A stretch of DNA of 64,000 nucleotides from Mesorhizobium sp. CU3 (GTDB lineage Bacteria > Pseudomonadota > Alphaproteobacteria > Rhizobiales > Rhizobiaceae). Position 1 is the stretch's first letter, and each line of letters opens with the position of its first letter. Below, piece after piece: positions 33,840 to 43,955 of this stretch. Both the position numbers and the translations under genes were made by a program. The notes under the pieces are model-generated. The model did not search any database, was not told where the DNA came from, and saw only the letters and a program-made list of their open reading frames with translations. The stretch is taken from the NCBI RefSeq assembly GCF_006442965.1, contig NZ_VFWX01000016.1, positions 1 to 64,000 on the forward strand. The letters run 5' to 3'.

Positions 33840-34853
33840 CTACTTGTTGGCGGCGTCGACGAAGGCCGTCGTGTAGGTCTTGGACAGGTCGATCTGCTTG
33901 CCCTGCAGGCTTTTCGAGAAGGTGGACAGAACCTTGAGCACCGTCTCCGGGCCATCGGCCGGCATGCGGCCGTCGGGGGTGAACTGCGCCTTGCCCCCGG
34001 CGAGGCCCTGAACGTAGAGGTCCTTGTTGCCGGCGTAATAGTCCTTCGGCATCTTGTCGGCGATCTCTTCGGCCGAATGGGTGGCGATGAACTTCATCGT
34101 CTTGACGAAGGCGTTGGCGAGCTTCTGCGCCTCTTCCTTGTGGTCCTCGATCCAGGCGGACTGGACATAGAAGGACGCCGCCGGATAGTCGCCGCCGAGT
34201 GCGGCCTTGGTCTTTTCCGGCGTGCGCATGTCGACCAGCACGCTCGCCTCGCCGGTCTTGAGCAGTTGCCCGATGGTCGGCTCGGTGGTCATGCCGGCCT
34301 GGATCTGATCCTGCTTGACGGCGGCGATGAAGGTGTTGCCGGCGCCGACCGGCAAGAGCGTGTAGTCGCCCTGCTTCAGGCCGTTGCGGATGGCCAGATA
34401 TTGCGTCAGGAAATCGGTCGAGGAACCGAGGCCGGTGACGCCGAGCGTCGCGCCCTTGAAATCGGCCGGCGACTTGATCTCCGGGTGCTTTGCCGAAACC
34501 AGCTCGACCTCGCCGGGCGCCTGGCTGAACTGGACGATCGACTGGATGTACTTGCCCTTCGACTGCAGGTCGACGGTGTGGTCGTAGAAGCCGACGACGC
34601 CCTGCACGGCGCCCGCCAGCAATTCGTTCTCGGCCTCGACGCCGGCGCGGGAGTTCACCAACTCCACGTCGAGCCCTTCGTCCTTGAAGTAGCCGAGCTG
34701 CTGAGTGAGCACGGCCGGCAGATAGATCTGCTTTTCCATGCCGCCGACGATGATGGTGATCTTGTCGGCGTGAGCCGCCGATGCGCCCGCTGCGACCATG
34801 GCCAGCGTCAGCGCCACAGAGCTCAGGGCGCGCTTAGAGATGAAACCGGTCAC
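33840..34853 (-). CDS. ABC importer substrate-binding protein, NitT/TauT family
   Basis: A 337-residue periplasmic binding protein starting with GTG after GGAGGAAGTTTC. The signal peptide runs to SAAHA (about residue 29). NMT1/SsuA-type features include QIYLPAVLTQQLGYFKDEGLD near the start and a later AGMTTEPTIGQLL. The first gene of the importer unit (binding protein, ATPase, permease). Specificity unknown; taurine is only one option. Confidence 0.9.
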   Translation of the reverse strand: MTGFISKRALSSVALTLAMVAAGASAAHADKITIIVGGMEKQIYLPAVLTQQLGYFKDEGLDVELVNSRAGVEAENELLAGAVQGVVGFYDHTVDLQSKGKYIQSIVQFSQAPGEVELVSAKHPEIKSPADFKGATLGVTGLGSSTDFLTQYLAIRNGLKQGDYTLLPVGAGNTFIAAVKQDQIQAGMTTEPTIGQLLKTGEASVLVDMRTPEKTKAALGGDYPAASFYVQSAWIEDHKEEAQKLANAFVKTMKFIATHSAEEIADKMPKDYYAGNKDLYVQGLAGGKAQFTPDGRMPADGPETVLKVLSTFSKSLQGKQIDLSKTYTTAFVDAANK

Positions 34854-35019
34854 GAAACTTCCTCCACCTGGGCGACGCGTCGCGCCGCATTTCCTCCTGC
34901 CGGCCACTCCCAGCCGGTTCGTGGCGATCGCCACAAGGCCGTCATGACATAGCCAAGCTTTCAGCTGGCTTTCAGCCATTTTGGCGGCTGCGGAAAACGG
35001 AAAACGGCGAATTCGCCTG

Positions 35020-35796
35020 TTACGGCGCGGCAAGACCCAGCACATCGCGCATGTCATACTCGCCGGGTCGCCGTCCGGCGACCCACAGCGCCGCGGCAAT
35101 CGCGCCGCGGGCGAACATCGAGCGGTCGCCCGCCGCATGCGAGAGCGTGAGCACCTCGCCGTCGCCGAGGAAGCTGACGCTGTGCTCGCCGACGACGCTG
35201 CCGCCGCGCAGCACGGCAAAGCCGATCTCGCCGGCCAGGCGCGGGCCGATAAGCCCGTCGCGGCCGCGCTTCGCCACATTGTCCAGCCTGACGCCTCGGC
35301 CGCGCGCGACCGCCTCGCCCAGCATCAGCGCGGTGCCCGACGGCGCATCGACCTTGAAACGATGATGCGCCTCCAGGATCTCGATGTCGCAATCGTCGGC
35401 GACGAGCGCCCGCGCCGCCTGTTCGACCAGGCCGGTCAGCATGTTGAGCCCGAGCGAATAGCTGCCGGAGCGCACGATGGCGATCTTCTTCGCGGCGTCG
35501 GCAATGGCTTCCAGCTCGGCGGCGTCGAAACCGGTCGAGCCGACGACCAGCGCCGGGCCGCCGCGCGCCGCGCAGGCCTCAGCCACCTCAGCCGAAGCGG
35601 CCGGCGTGGTGAAGTCGACGACCACATCGGCAAGCGCCAGCGCCTCGTCGCGCCCGACCAGCCCCTCGCCCGTGCTGCCTGGGCGGTGGAAGCGGGCAAC
35701 GAGCTCCAGCCGCGGATCGGCAGCGATAGCCTCCGCCATTTGCAGGCCCATGCGGCCGAGCGCGCCGGCGATGGCAATCTTGAGCGGCTTGGGCAT
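35020..35796 (-). CDS. dapB: 4-hydroxy-tetrahydrodipicolinate reductase
   Basis: A 258-residue lysine/diaminopimelate-pathway enzyme using NAD(P)H. The Rossmann start IAGALGRMGLQMAEA (9-23), the ATGTTGY-like VVGSTGFD, the catalytic HHRFKVDAPSGTA and the C-terminal FARGAIAAALWVAGRRPG are all present. Slightly shorter than typical. Start ATG has AGGA upstream. Followed upstream (minus sense) by a composite hairpin repeat copy at 35915. Confidence 0.94.
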   Translation of the reverse strand: MPKPLKIAIAGALGRMGLQMAEAIAADPRLELVARFHRPGSTGEGLVGRDEALALADVVVDFTTPAASAEVAEACAARGGPALVVGSTGFDAAELEAIADAAKKIAIVRSGSYSLGLNMLTGLVEQAARALVADDCDIEILEAHHRFKVDAPSGTALMLGEAVARGRGVRLDNVAKRGRDGLIGPRLAGEIGFAVLRGGSVVGEHSVSFLGDGEVLTLSHAAGDRSMFARGAIAAALWVAGRRPGEYDMRDVLGLAAP

Positions 35797-35914
35797 GGCG
35801 TATCCTGCTGAAAGCGAGTCGAAACAACCGTCTAGCATACCGGCTTGGCAAATTGATTCAGGCGCGGCGAAAGGCGTTTGGGCCAGATCGAATGACGCCT
35901 TAGTCTTTGTCTTG

Positions 35915-35963
35915 ATGCATGTCGTTGTCCCAGAACCGCTGCACACTTCTGGGCGACATGCAT
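35915..35963. repeat. Composite hairpin repeat, copy 2 (unit B, perfect inner stem)
   Basis: ATGCATGTC (35915-35923) and GACATGCAT (35955-35963) enclose CCCAGAA/TTCTGGG, a perfect inner stem, whereas copy 1 at 9778-9825 has one mismatch. Unit A is reduced to a trace (GATTCAGGCG near 35853). It lies between dapB and the large secreted protein gene, which diverge here. Confidence 0.8.
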
Positions 35964-36071
35964 TAGGCGAATGTGAAGCACCGCACTCATCAGCGCCTGC
36001 ACGATGTGCTAGTCAGATCGTCGTGTCCGGCCGCGACGCGCCGCCTGGACCTGTGTCCGAGGGGGGCACCC

Positions 36072-38849
36072 ATGCTGCGGCCAATTCATGTCCTGGTTCT
36101 TTCCTGTCTTCCGTTGATGCCGTTTTCCGGCGCGGCGTTCGCTGCGCAGCAACCCGCCGACAAATCCGACGATGCGGCCAAGAAGGCGGCGCTCGACGCG
36201 GCGAAGAAGGCCGCGCTCGCCGAAGCGATCAGCATCTGCGACAAGGGGGCGGCGGTGCCGCTCGACCCTGAGGCCAAGGCGCCGCCGGTTCAGTATGGCG
36301 AGCTCTTTCCGCAGGATTTCGACCTCAGCAAGCTCAAGGTCTTGGCCGACAAATGCCAGGCGGCGATGCTCGGCGCGCCGCAGGAAAAGCGGCTGACGCT
36401 TGAATGGCTGCGGGTCCAAGTCGCGCTTAACGACAAAGGGCTGCCCTGGCTCCTCCCGCAGATCAAGCTCCTGGCCGACGGGGGCAGTCCCGAGGCGAAT
36501 TACCTGCTCTACGAATATTTCTCGGTGCATCGCAACGACGGCGCGGATGCCGGTCCGCCGCTGGTCTCGCGCGAGGCGGCGCTCGACGCCTTGCGGAAAT
36601 CCGCCGATGCCGGCCATCTCACCGCCCTGTGGACGTTGCTCAACCAGTATGGCAGCGGGCCGTTGCTGCGCCGTGACGCGCGCAAGGCGGTCGAGACCGC
36701 GCGGCGCATCGTCGACGCGCCGGCACAGGGCCAGTCGCCCGGCGAATGGGATGCCCGGATCCGCGCCGCCATGCCGATGCTGATTGCGCAAGCGACGCTG
36801 GAGAAGGACGGTTTCACCAGCGACGAACAGAAAAAGGCCTTTGACGCCGTGGAGGCCGATGCCAAGGCCGGCACCAACAGCTCCGGACGATCCGTTATCG
36901 CCTATATCACGGCGCTGCGGCTCGGCCGCGGAACAGAGCAGGACGCGGCGAAGGCCAGGCAGTTGCTGGAGGCGCGGATCGGCAGCGACCAATATGCCAT
37001 TCCGGTGCTGGCCGACATGCTGGCCAAGGGCGAAGGCGGCCCGGCCGACGGCAAGCGCGCCATCGCCGTGCTGCGCGCCGCCACCAAGAACGTCGCCGAC
37101 GCCGGGCCGATGCTCGCCGGCCTGCTCATGGACGGCAAGATCGTCGGCCGCCAGCCGCGGGAGGCGATCCAACTGCTCAATGCCTCGTGGGATCTCGACG
37201 CCGGCATCAGGCTTGCGGGCATCCTCCCCGACTATGACGGCATTCAGGTCGACAATCCCGAACAGCTGATCGCGCGCCTGAGCGATGCCGCGGTTGCCGG
37301 CGAGCCAGGCGCCGGGCTGGCGCTGGCGCGGCTGCAGCTCTCGGACGACCAGCAGTTCAAGAGCGAGGACGTAGCGCGCGCCATGCTGAAGCCGCTGGCC
37401 GACGCAGGCGACCGCGATGCGCTCTGGCTCTACGCTTCGACGCAATACGCCAATCTCGATTCGACCAGCTACCGGCCGTCGCGCCGCGACGACGGCTTGA
37501 GCGACGACGAGCTGAAAGCGCTGATCGTGGAAGGCGAAGGCAAGAAGGAAGCGCAGGCCTATCTGCTGCAGGCAAAGCTCTTGCGCAAAGGCGTGGTCTA
37601 CGAGCAGGATGACGCCAAGGCGACCGCGATGCTGATCAACGCCGCCAATCTCGGTAGCGTCGAAGCCATGGTGCTGCTTGGCGACGCCTATGACGACGGG
37701 CTCGGCATCGATAAGAACCCGCGCGAGCGGCTACATGCCTGGCGCGAGGCGGCGCGGCTCGGCTCGCTCAAGGCCAAGGACAAGCTTGCCAGCGCCTTCA
37801 CCTTCGACAGTTTCGATCATCTGATGACGCTGCGCGAAGGCATCACCGACCGCATCGCGCTCTACAATGACGGCATCGGCAGGATGGGTCTCGGCGTGTT
37901 CGGCAACGATGCTGCCAGCATGGAACTGGCCGGCCTGTTTTCCGGACCGGCGTCCAGCGCCGGCACGGCAGCGCTCGCGGCCGCGGTGATGGACGCGTTT
38001 CGCGAGGCGCCGGCCGGGCTCGAGGACCAGAACCTGGTCGGCATCGGCAAGGCGCTGCCGGACGATATCCGCGTTGCGATCGAGACCACGTTGAAGAGCG
38101 AAGGGTTTTATGCCGGCGAGCCGAAGGGCTATTGGGGTCCGGACGCGCGCAAGGCGCTTGCCGCATGGGTCGATGCCAAGGGCCCGCTTGGCGACGCCCC
38201 CAGTCTGCAGGCCGCGGCTGCGCCAGCCGCGCCGGCTCCAGGCGGGCTCGACGCCGCAACCGTCGAGCGCGTCGGCAAGAAGGTGTTCGCCCAGGCTGAA
38301 GCCGCCAAGACCGACAAGCAGAAGATCGCCGCCATCAAGCAGTTCGACCTGCTCGCCCGCTATGGCGACCTCCCCTCGCGCTGGGCGCTGGTACGCAACT
38401 ACCATCAGGCCAGGGTCGTGCGCGCAGTCGTCACGCCTGAGGAAGTTACCCGCTACGCGCTGGACATCCTCGTCTCGAAGCCGCAGGGCGTCGACAAGCC
38501 GGAGTTCGAGTTCATCTTCGACCTGACGCAGATCGCGCAGGACCGGAAAGCGAAAGCGGTCGGCAGCGCCACGCTGCAGGCCATCCGCGACGATCCGCGC
38601 CTGCAGGACCCGCTGACGCTCGGCACCATCATGGGCCAGTTCGCCTTCGCGCCGGACGCCTGCGACTCCGTGCTGGCCGCGGCCCGCAAGGCCGGCATCG
38701 ACGGGATCGGCTCGGATGGCTGCGACGAGCAAACACGCACGGCATTGATCGCCTACGCCAAGGACAAGGGCGCATCCGGCACCGATGCCGCGGCGCGCAA
38801 GGCAGCCGCGGACGAGATCAAGGCACTGGACGCCCAGGCGGCGAAGTAA
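36072..38849 (+). CDS. Large secreted Sel1-like repeat protein with peptidoglycan-binding-like C-terminal region
   Basis: A 925-residue exported protein. Signal peptide ends at FAAQQ (about 26). It is mostly alpha-helical with Sel1-like repeats, seen as short LL/AA helix pairs such as EAMVLLGDAYDDGLGIDKNP and KAKDKLASAFTFDSFD, plus Lys/Ala-rich segments near the N-terminus (AAKKAALDAAKKAALAEA). A region near 680 (VAIETTLKSEGFYAGEPKGYWGPDARKALAAW) resembles a peptidoglycan-binding helix bundle. Start follows GAGGGGGG. Likely a periplasmic scaffold or envelope protein; the function is unknown. Ends one base before the convergent molybdopterin enzyme. Confidence 0.7.
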   Translation: MLRPIHVLVLSCLPLMPFSGAAFAAQQPADKSDDAAKKAALDAAKKAALAEAISICDKGAAVPLDPEAKAPPVQYGELFPQDFDLSKLKVLADKCQAAMLGAPQEKRLTLEWLRVQVALNDKGLPWLLPQIKLLADGGSPEANYLLYEYFSVHRNDGADAGPPLVSREAALDALRKSADAGHLTALWTLLNQYGSGPLLRRDARKAVETARRIVDAPAQGQSPGEWDARIRAAMPMLIAQATLEKDGFTSDEQKKAFDAVEADAKAGTNSSGRSVIAYITALRLGRGTEQDAAKARQLLEARIGSDQYAIPVLADMLAKGEGGPADGKRAIAVLRAATKNVADAGPMLAGLLMDGKIVGRQPREAIQLLNASWDLDAGIRLAGILPDYDGIQVDNPEQLIARLSDAAVAGEPGAGLALARLQLSDDQQFKSEDVARAMLKPLADAGDRDALWLYASTQYANLDSTSYRPSRRDDGLSDDELKALIVEGEGKKEAQAYLLQAKLLRKGVVYEQDDAKATAMLINAANLGSVEAMVLLGDAYDDGLGIDKNPRERLHAWREAARLGSLKAKDKLASAFTFDSFDHLMTLREGITDRIALYNDGIGRMGLGVFGNDAASMELAGLFSGPASSAGTAALAAAVMDAFREAPAGLEDQNLVGIGKALPDDIRVAIETTLKSEGFYAGEPKGYWGPDARKALAAWVDAKGPLGDAPSLQAAAAPAAPAPGGLDAATVERVGKKVFAQAEAAKTDKQKIAAIKQFDLLARYGDLPSRWALVRNYHQARVVRAVVTPEEVTRYALDILVSKPQGVDKPEFEFIFDLTQIAQDRKAKAVGSATLQAIRDDPRLQDPLTLGTIMGQFAFAPDACDSVLAAARKAGIDGIGSDGCDEQTRTALIAYAKDKGASGTDAAARKAAADEIKALDAQAAK

Positions 38850-40955
38850 TCAGAGGGCGCGCAGCCAGACCTTGTTGTCGTGGAAGGCGGCACCGCCATA
38901 GGGGGCCGGCGCGTCGGCGCCGGTCAGCACGTTGATCCCCTCGCCGCGCTCATGCGCGCTGTTCGGCCAGATGCCTTCGGCCACGACCACGCCGCGCTTC
39001 ACGCCGGCGAAGAATTTCGCGTGCAGCACGAGATCGCCGCGCCGGTTGCCCACCTCGACACGGCCGCCATCCTCGATGCCGAGCGCCGCCGCATCGTCCG
39101 GATGCAGAAGCAGTTCCGGCCGGCCTTCCTTGGCTTTGGACACCGGCGTCTCGGCAAAGGTCGAGTTCAAAAAGTTGCGCGCCGGCGAGGTGGTCAGCCG
39201 GAACGGGTGCTCCTCGTCCGCCACCTCGATCAGCTCGACATGATCGGGAAACTCCGGCAGCCGCTCGAGCGGACCGAACAGGCCCATGCTCTTCGGCGGC
39301 CGATTGGGTGCGGCTTGCCCTGTCCAATCGGGCCGGAAGTGGAATTTCTTGTCGGCATGGCCGAAGCCGTTGATGAAATGCGCGTCGTCGAAATCGGGCT
39401 GCATATCGACCCACTTCTCAGCCTTCAGACTGTCGAAGCTGCCTATCCCGCGCTTGCCCAGGATGACGTCGATATGCTCTTTCTCGGTCAGGCCGAAGCC
39501 CGGACGGTCGCCGACGCCAAGCCGCTTGCCGAGTTCCTCATTGACATAATGGTTGGTGCGCGGGCCTTGCGGCGGCTCGATCAGCTTGGGGCCGAGCGTG
39601 ATGTGCTGGTTGCCGCCGCCCTTGTAGATGTCGTCGTGCTCCAGAAACATCGTCGCCGGCAGCACGACATCGGCGAGCATGGCCGTGTCGGTCATGAATT
39701 GCTCGTGCACGCAGGTGAACAGGTCCTCGCGCAAAAAGCCCTGCTTCACCAGCCGCTGCTCGGGCGCGACATTCACCGGATTGGTGTTCTGGATCAGCAT
39801 CGCCGTCACCGGCGGACCGCCATAGAGCGCATCCGCCGCGCCCGTCAGCACCGGGCCGATGCGCGAGTGGTCGAGATAGCGGATGTCCGGATCGCGCATC
39901 GCGGTACCTTCGAGCACATCCTGGTCCAGCTTGAAGATGCCCGAATTGGAATGGAAGGCGCCGCCGCCTTCATACTGCCAGGCGCCGGTGACGGCGGCGA
40001 TCGAAGCTGCGGCATGCATGTTGATCGAACCGTTGCGCTGGCGGGCGAAGCCGTAGCCGAGGCGGAAATAGGTTTTCTTCGTCGTGCCGACGATATGGGC
40101 GAAAGCTTCGATCTCGGCGACATCGAGACCGGTGATGGCAGCCGCCCACTCCGGTGTCTTGCTCAGAAGATGCTCTTCCAGTCCGCGCGGATCGTCGGTG
40201 TATTTTTCGAGATAGGCGCGGTCGGCGAGCCCATCGCGAAATAGCACATGCATGACTGCGCAGGCGAGCGCGCCGTCGGTGCCCGGCTTCAGCACCAGGC
40301 CGAGATCGGCCTGTTTCATCGTGGCATTGTCGTAGATGTCGATGACGACGATCTTGGCGCCGCGTTCCTTGCGCGCCCGCATCGCATGGGTCATGACATT
40401 GACCTGCGTGACCACGGCATTGGTGCCCCAGATCACCACGCAATCGGCCTTCGCCATCTCGCGCGGATCGGGACCGCGCAAGGCGCCCGCCCCCATCATC
40501 CAGCCGGTCCAGGCGAGATTGGTGCAGATCGAGCCGAAGAAGCCGGAATATTTCTTGGCATGGCGCAGGCGCTCGATGCCGTCGCGCTGCACCAGCCCCA
40601 TGGTGCCGGCATAGTAGTAGGGCCAGACCGTCTCGGAGCCGTACTTTTCCTCGGCCGCGATGAACTTTTCCGCGACGAGATCGAGGGCTGCCTCCCAGCT
40701 CGCTTCCTTCCAGGCGCCCTCGCCTTTGCCACCGGCGCGTATCAGCGGCTTCAGCAGCCGGTCGGGGTGGTGGACGCGGTCGGCATAACGCGCGACCTTG
40801 GCGCAGACGACGCCCGACGTGTAGCTGTTCGCCTTGGCTCCGTAGACGCGGCCGATACGGTTGCCATCGAGCAGCTCGACTTCGAGCGCGCAGGTGGAAG
40901 GACAGTCATGCGGACAGGCCGAATGGCCGATCCGGAGCTTGGCGTGCTGGTTCAT
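38850..40955 (-). CDS. Molybdopterin oxidoreductase (DMSO reductase family)
   Basis: A 701-residue molybdo-bis(MGD) enzyme. The N-terminal CPHDCPSTC and a fourth Cys in GVVCAKVARY bind a [4Fe-4S] cluster. Molybdopterin-binding features include GNQHITLGPK-like and a C-terminal dinucleotide-binding domain (VEVGNRRGDLVLHAKF). It lacks a Tat signal in the chosen start, so it is probably cytoplasmic. Family members reduce or oxidise varied substrates (formate, S/N-oxides); none can be assigned. It shows no partner electron-transfer subunit nearby. Ribosome site weak; start could be later. Confidence 0.87.
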   Translation of the reverse strand: MNQHAKLRIGHSACPHDCPSTCALEVELLDGNRIGRVYGAKANSYTSGVVCAKVARYADRVHHPDRLLKPLIRAGGKGEGAWKEASWEAALDLVAEKFIAAEEKYGSETVWPYYYAGTMGLVQRDGIERLRHAKKYSGFFGSICTNLAWTGWMMGAGALRGPDPREMAKADCVVIWGTNAVVTQVNVMTHAMRARKERGAKIVVIDIYDNATMKQADLGLVLKPGTDGALACAVMHVLFRDGLADRAYLEKYTDDPRGLEEHLLSKTPEWAAAITGLDVAEIEAFAHIVGTTKKTYFRLGYGFARQRNGSINMHAAASIAAVTGAWQYEGGGAFHSNSGIFKLDQDVLEGTAMRDPDIRYLDHSRIGPVLTGAADALYGGPPVTAMLIQNTNPVNVAPEQRLVKQGFLREDLFTCVHEQFMTDTAMLADVVLPATMFLEHDDIYKGGGNQHITLGPKLIEPPQGPRTNHYVNEELGKRLGVGDRPGFGLTEKEHIDVILGKRGIGSFDSLKAEKWVDMQPDFDDAHFINGFGHADKKFHFRPDWTGQAAPNRPPKSMGLFGPLERLPEFPDHVELIEVADEEHPFRLTTSPARNFLNSTFAETPVSKAKEGRPELLLHPDDAAALGIEDGGRVEVGNRRGDLVLHAKFFAGVKRGVVVAEGIWPNSAHERGEGINVLTGADAPAPYGGAAFHDNKVWLRAL

Positions 40956-41019
40956 GGCGGCGTGTGTAGCGGGTTTCTCCGGCGGCGTGTAGGGCCAGTC
41001 AACGCGGATCGTCGCCGTG

Positions 41020-41754
41020 CTATTCGCCCGAAAGGCCAATCATCTCGATGAGTGTGTCGAAGTCAGGTGCGATTGGCAAAACGCTTTCGTCGAAATTGCT
41101 GTTTGTCATGTCGAACGCGACCACCGGGCAAGATCCATCAGAGCGAAGATCGAATGCTATTGCTTGGCCGGCGCCGTTGCCGCCGATAACGAAGAGGCCG
41201 GGAAAGAACTCTTTGAATCTTCCTGCCTGCACCGTCTCGATGACCTCTTCTGCGGGATCCAGGACAAACCACCACGGCTGCACTGGCAGTGGACCTTCGC
41301 CACCGTTGCTGAGTACGAGAAAGCTGAAATAGGACTGAGGCAGCACCATGGGTGATACACCCCAGAGCTTTCCGATTGCGGCTTCGGATGCTCCATCGTT
41401 CTTTCGCCACTCCCTACACTCAAGCAATGCACCCACATTGCGTGCAGTTAGTGTCTCGCCCAGTGTCCGGACAGAGTTGAACCGATCGGTGATCTCAGAG
41501 AAAATCAAGTCGTTGTATTTATTGAATTCCTGGTCGTCGCGATTGAAGTAGGCGTAAATGCCGAGTTGCACCTCCGCTTCGTACAGAATGCTGATGAGGC
41601 GGTAATTCGCGCCATGATCAGCTCCGAATTCAACCCGCCGTAAAATCTGCAAAGCGCGTTCAGCTGCGACTGGATCGAATTGGCGTTGATGAAGGCCGAG
41701 GTAGAACCCATCCTCGCGCGCAAACTCGTTCATGAACTCGTCAATGACTGACAT
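41020..41754 (-). CDS. SUKH (Smi1/Knr4)-domain protein
   Basis: A 244-residue protein. The last 130 residues form a SUKH-1 fold: LPQSYFSFLVLSNGGEG, PWWFVLDPAEEV, FPGLFVIGGNGAGQAIAFD and a terminal helix. SUKH proteins are frequent immunity proteins against polymorphic or contact-dependent nucleases, and some have other roles. The first 110 residues look helical (MNEFAREDGFYLGLHQ, ALQILRRVEFG) and do not match a known domain. No toxin gene is adjacent: the flanks are the molybdopterin enzyme and ABC-F. Weak ribosome site. Confidence 0.75.
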   Translation of the reverse strand: MSVIDEFMNEFAREDGFYLGLHQRQFDPVAAERALQILRRVEFGADHGANYRLISILYEAEVQLGIYAYFNRDDQEFNKYNDLIFSEITDRFNSVRTLGETLTARNVGALLECREWRKNDGASEAAIGKLWGVSPMVLPQSYFSFLVLSNGGEGPLPVQPWWFVLDPAEEVIETVQAGRFKEFFPGLFVIGGNGAGQAIAFDLRSDGSCPVVAFDMTNSNFDESVLPIAPDFDTLIEMIGLSGE

Positions 41755-41996
41755 GGGATAACCCGGTTGCAATGGGGTGAGATTAACCAGGCAAGGCGGC
41801 GCCGTGTAGGGCCAAAGGATTAATCCCCCTCGTAGAGGAGACCTCCGGCAGGACAGAGTGATGTGAAAGGACGCGGCCTTGGAAATGGCTTGCTTTAGCC
41901 AAACCGGCAGTCGATCGAGTAACGAACTGGCATGTTGGCGGGACAGCGCCCCCTGCCCTGCCGGGCATCTCCCCCACAAGGAGGGCGATCAGCCAA

Positions 41997-43874
41997 TCAC
42001 TCCGCAATCCCCTCTTCATACTCCGCCGACATCGCCAGCCATTTATCCTCGTTCTGCGCCAGCGTGGCGGCCAATTGCGAGCGCTCCTTGGCCAGACGCG
42101 TCGCGGTCGAGGGATCCTTTTCGTAGATCGCCGGGTTGGCGAGCTCGTCCTCGATCAGGTCGATGCGCTTGCGGATGCGGTCCATCAGCGCCTCGGTGGC
42201 GCGGATTTCTTTCGCCAGCGGCTCGAACGCGGCGCGGCGCTGGGCGGCCTCGCGGCGGCGGTCGGCTTTCGAGGCCTTGTCGGCTTCCTTCTGCTCGCGG
42301 CGGTTGGGCGAGACGCCGGTGACCAGCGTCTTATAATCCTCGAGGTCGCCGTCATAGGGGTGGACGGCGCCGTCCTTGACCAGCCAGAGCCGGTCGGCGG
42401 TCGCCTCGAGCAGATGGCGGTCGTGCGAGATCAAGATCACGGCGCCGGGAAAATCGTTGAGCGCATGGATCAGCGATTCACGGCTGTCGATGTCGAGATG
42501 GTTGGTCGGCTCGTCGAGAATGAAGAGGTTCGGCCCCTCGAAGGCGGACAGGCCCATCAAAAGCCGCGCCTTCTCACCTCCGGACAGATCCTTCGCGGCG
42601 GTGTTCATCTTCTCGGTCGCCAGGCCGAATTCGGCGACGCGAGCGCGCACCTTGGCTTCCGGCGCATCCGGCATCAGCCGGCGCACATGCTCATAGGCGT
42701 TTTCCTCGGGACGCAGATCGTCGAGCTGATGCTGTGCGAAGATTGCCACCTTCAGGCCCGGCGCTACAGTCACCGTACCGGTTTCGGCCTTGAGGCGGCC
42801 GGCGAGCAATTTGGCGAAGGTCGACTTGCCGTTGCCGTTGGCGCCGAGCAGCGCGATGCGGTCGTCGGCATCGATGCGCAGCGTCATCTTCTTCAGGATC
42901 GGCTTGCCCTCGGTGTAGCCGACATTGACGCTGTTCAACGCCACGATCGGCGAGGCGACCGTCTTCACCGGCTCGGGGAAGGAGAACGGCCGCACCGTGT
43001 CGTTCACCAGCGCCGCGATCGGCTTCATCTTCTCCAGCGCCTTCAGGCGCGACTGCGCCTGCCTGGCCTTCGAGGCTTTCGCGCGAAAACGCTCGACGAA
43101 GGACTCCATATGCTTGCGCGCCGCTTCCTGCTTGACGCGGCTCTTTTCCTGCAACTCTCGTTGCTCGGTGAGCTGACGCTCGAACTGGTCGTAGCCGCCG
43201 CGCCAGAAGGTCAGCTTCTGCTGGTCGAGATGGACGATGGAATTGACGGCGCGGTTGAGCAGGTCGCGATCGTGCGAGATCAGAAGCACGGTGTGCGGAT
43301 ATTTCGAAACGTAGTTCTCCAGCCACAGCGTGCCTTCGAGGTCGAGATAGTTGGTCGGCTCGTCGAGCAGCAAAAGGTCGGGCTCGGAGAAGAGCACCGC
43401 GGCCAGCGCGACGCGCATGCGCCAGCCGCCGGAGAATGACGAGGCCGGGCGCTTCTGCGCGGCATCGTCGAAGCCGAGGCCGGCCAGGATGGTGGCGGCG
43501 CGGGATTCGGCCGAATGGGCGTCGATATCTGCGAGCCTTGTATGAATCTCGGCGATACGGTGCGGATCGCTGGCGGTCTTTTCTTCTTCAAGCAGCGCCT
43601 GGCGCTCGACATCGGCCTTGAGCACGATCTCGATCAGCGGCTCTTCGGTGCCCGGCGCTTCCTGCGCAACCTGGCCGATACGCGTGTTCTTGGGCAGGCT
43701 TATCGAGCCGGTCTCGGACGGGAAGTCGCCGGTGATCGCCTTGAACAGCGTCGTCTTGCCGGTGCCGTTGCGGCCAACGAGGCCGGCCTTGGTGCCGGCC
43801 GGCAGGGTTAGCGAGGCATGATCGAGAAGCAGGCGCCCCGCCATGCGCAGCGAGAGGTCGTTGATGATAAGCAT
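41997..43874 (-). CDS. ABC-F family ATPase
   Basis: A 625-residue soluble protein with two ATPase domains and no membrane domain. Domain 1: Walker A GRNGTGKTT (34-42), signature SFSGGWRMRVALA, Walker B LLLLDEPTNYLD. Domain 2: GANGNGKST, LSGGEKARLL, LFILDEPTNHLD. The Arg/Lys-rich linker (KSRVKQEAARKHMESF) and coiled-coil tail match Uup/YheS-type ABC-F proteins that act on stalled ribosomes. Probably translation-related rather than a transporter. Start codon with no clear Shine-Dalgarno. Confidence 0.92.
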   Translation of the reverse strand: MLIINDLSLRMAGRLLLDHASLTLPAGTKAGLVGRNGTGKTTLFKAITGDFPSETGSISLPKNTRIGQVAQEAPGTEEPLIEIVLKADVERQALLEEEKTASDPHRIAEIHTRLADIDAHSAESRAATILAGLGFDDAAQKRPASSFSGGWRMRVALAAVLFSEPDLLLLDEPTNYLDLEGTLWLENYVSKYPHTVLLISHDRDLLNRAVNSIVHLDQQKLTFWRGGYDQFERQLTEQRELQEKSRVKQEAARKHMESFVERFRAKASKARQAQSRLKALEKMKPIAALVNDTVRPFSFPEPVKTVASPIVALNSVNVGYTEGKPILKKMTLRIDADDRIALLGANGNGKSTFAKLLAGRLKAETGTVTVAPGLKVAIFAQHQLDDLRPEENAYEHVRRLMPDAPEAKVRARVAEFGLATEKMNTAAKDLSGGEKARLLMGLSAFEGPNLFILDEPTNHLDIDSRESLIHALNDFPGAVILISHDRHLLEATADRLWLVKDGAVHPYDGDLEDYKTLVTGVSPNRREQKEADKASKADRRREAAQRRAAFEPLAKEIRATEALMDRIRKRIDLIEDELANPAIYEKDPSTATRLAKERSQLAATLAQNEDKWLAMSAEYEEGIAE

Positions 43875-43955
43875 GGCCGGGCTTTTGCACGGGACATAAG
43901 CGCTTCGCAAGAGAAATGCCGGGGAACCAGATCGAGCCTCGAGCGTTTGAGGCCG

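Noticed and set aside
43818..43955. Longer form of the small plus-strand peptide at 43956
   Set aside because: The upstream part overlaps the ABC-F start and lacks a ribosome site; only the signal-peptide-like end is kept.
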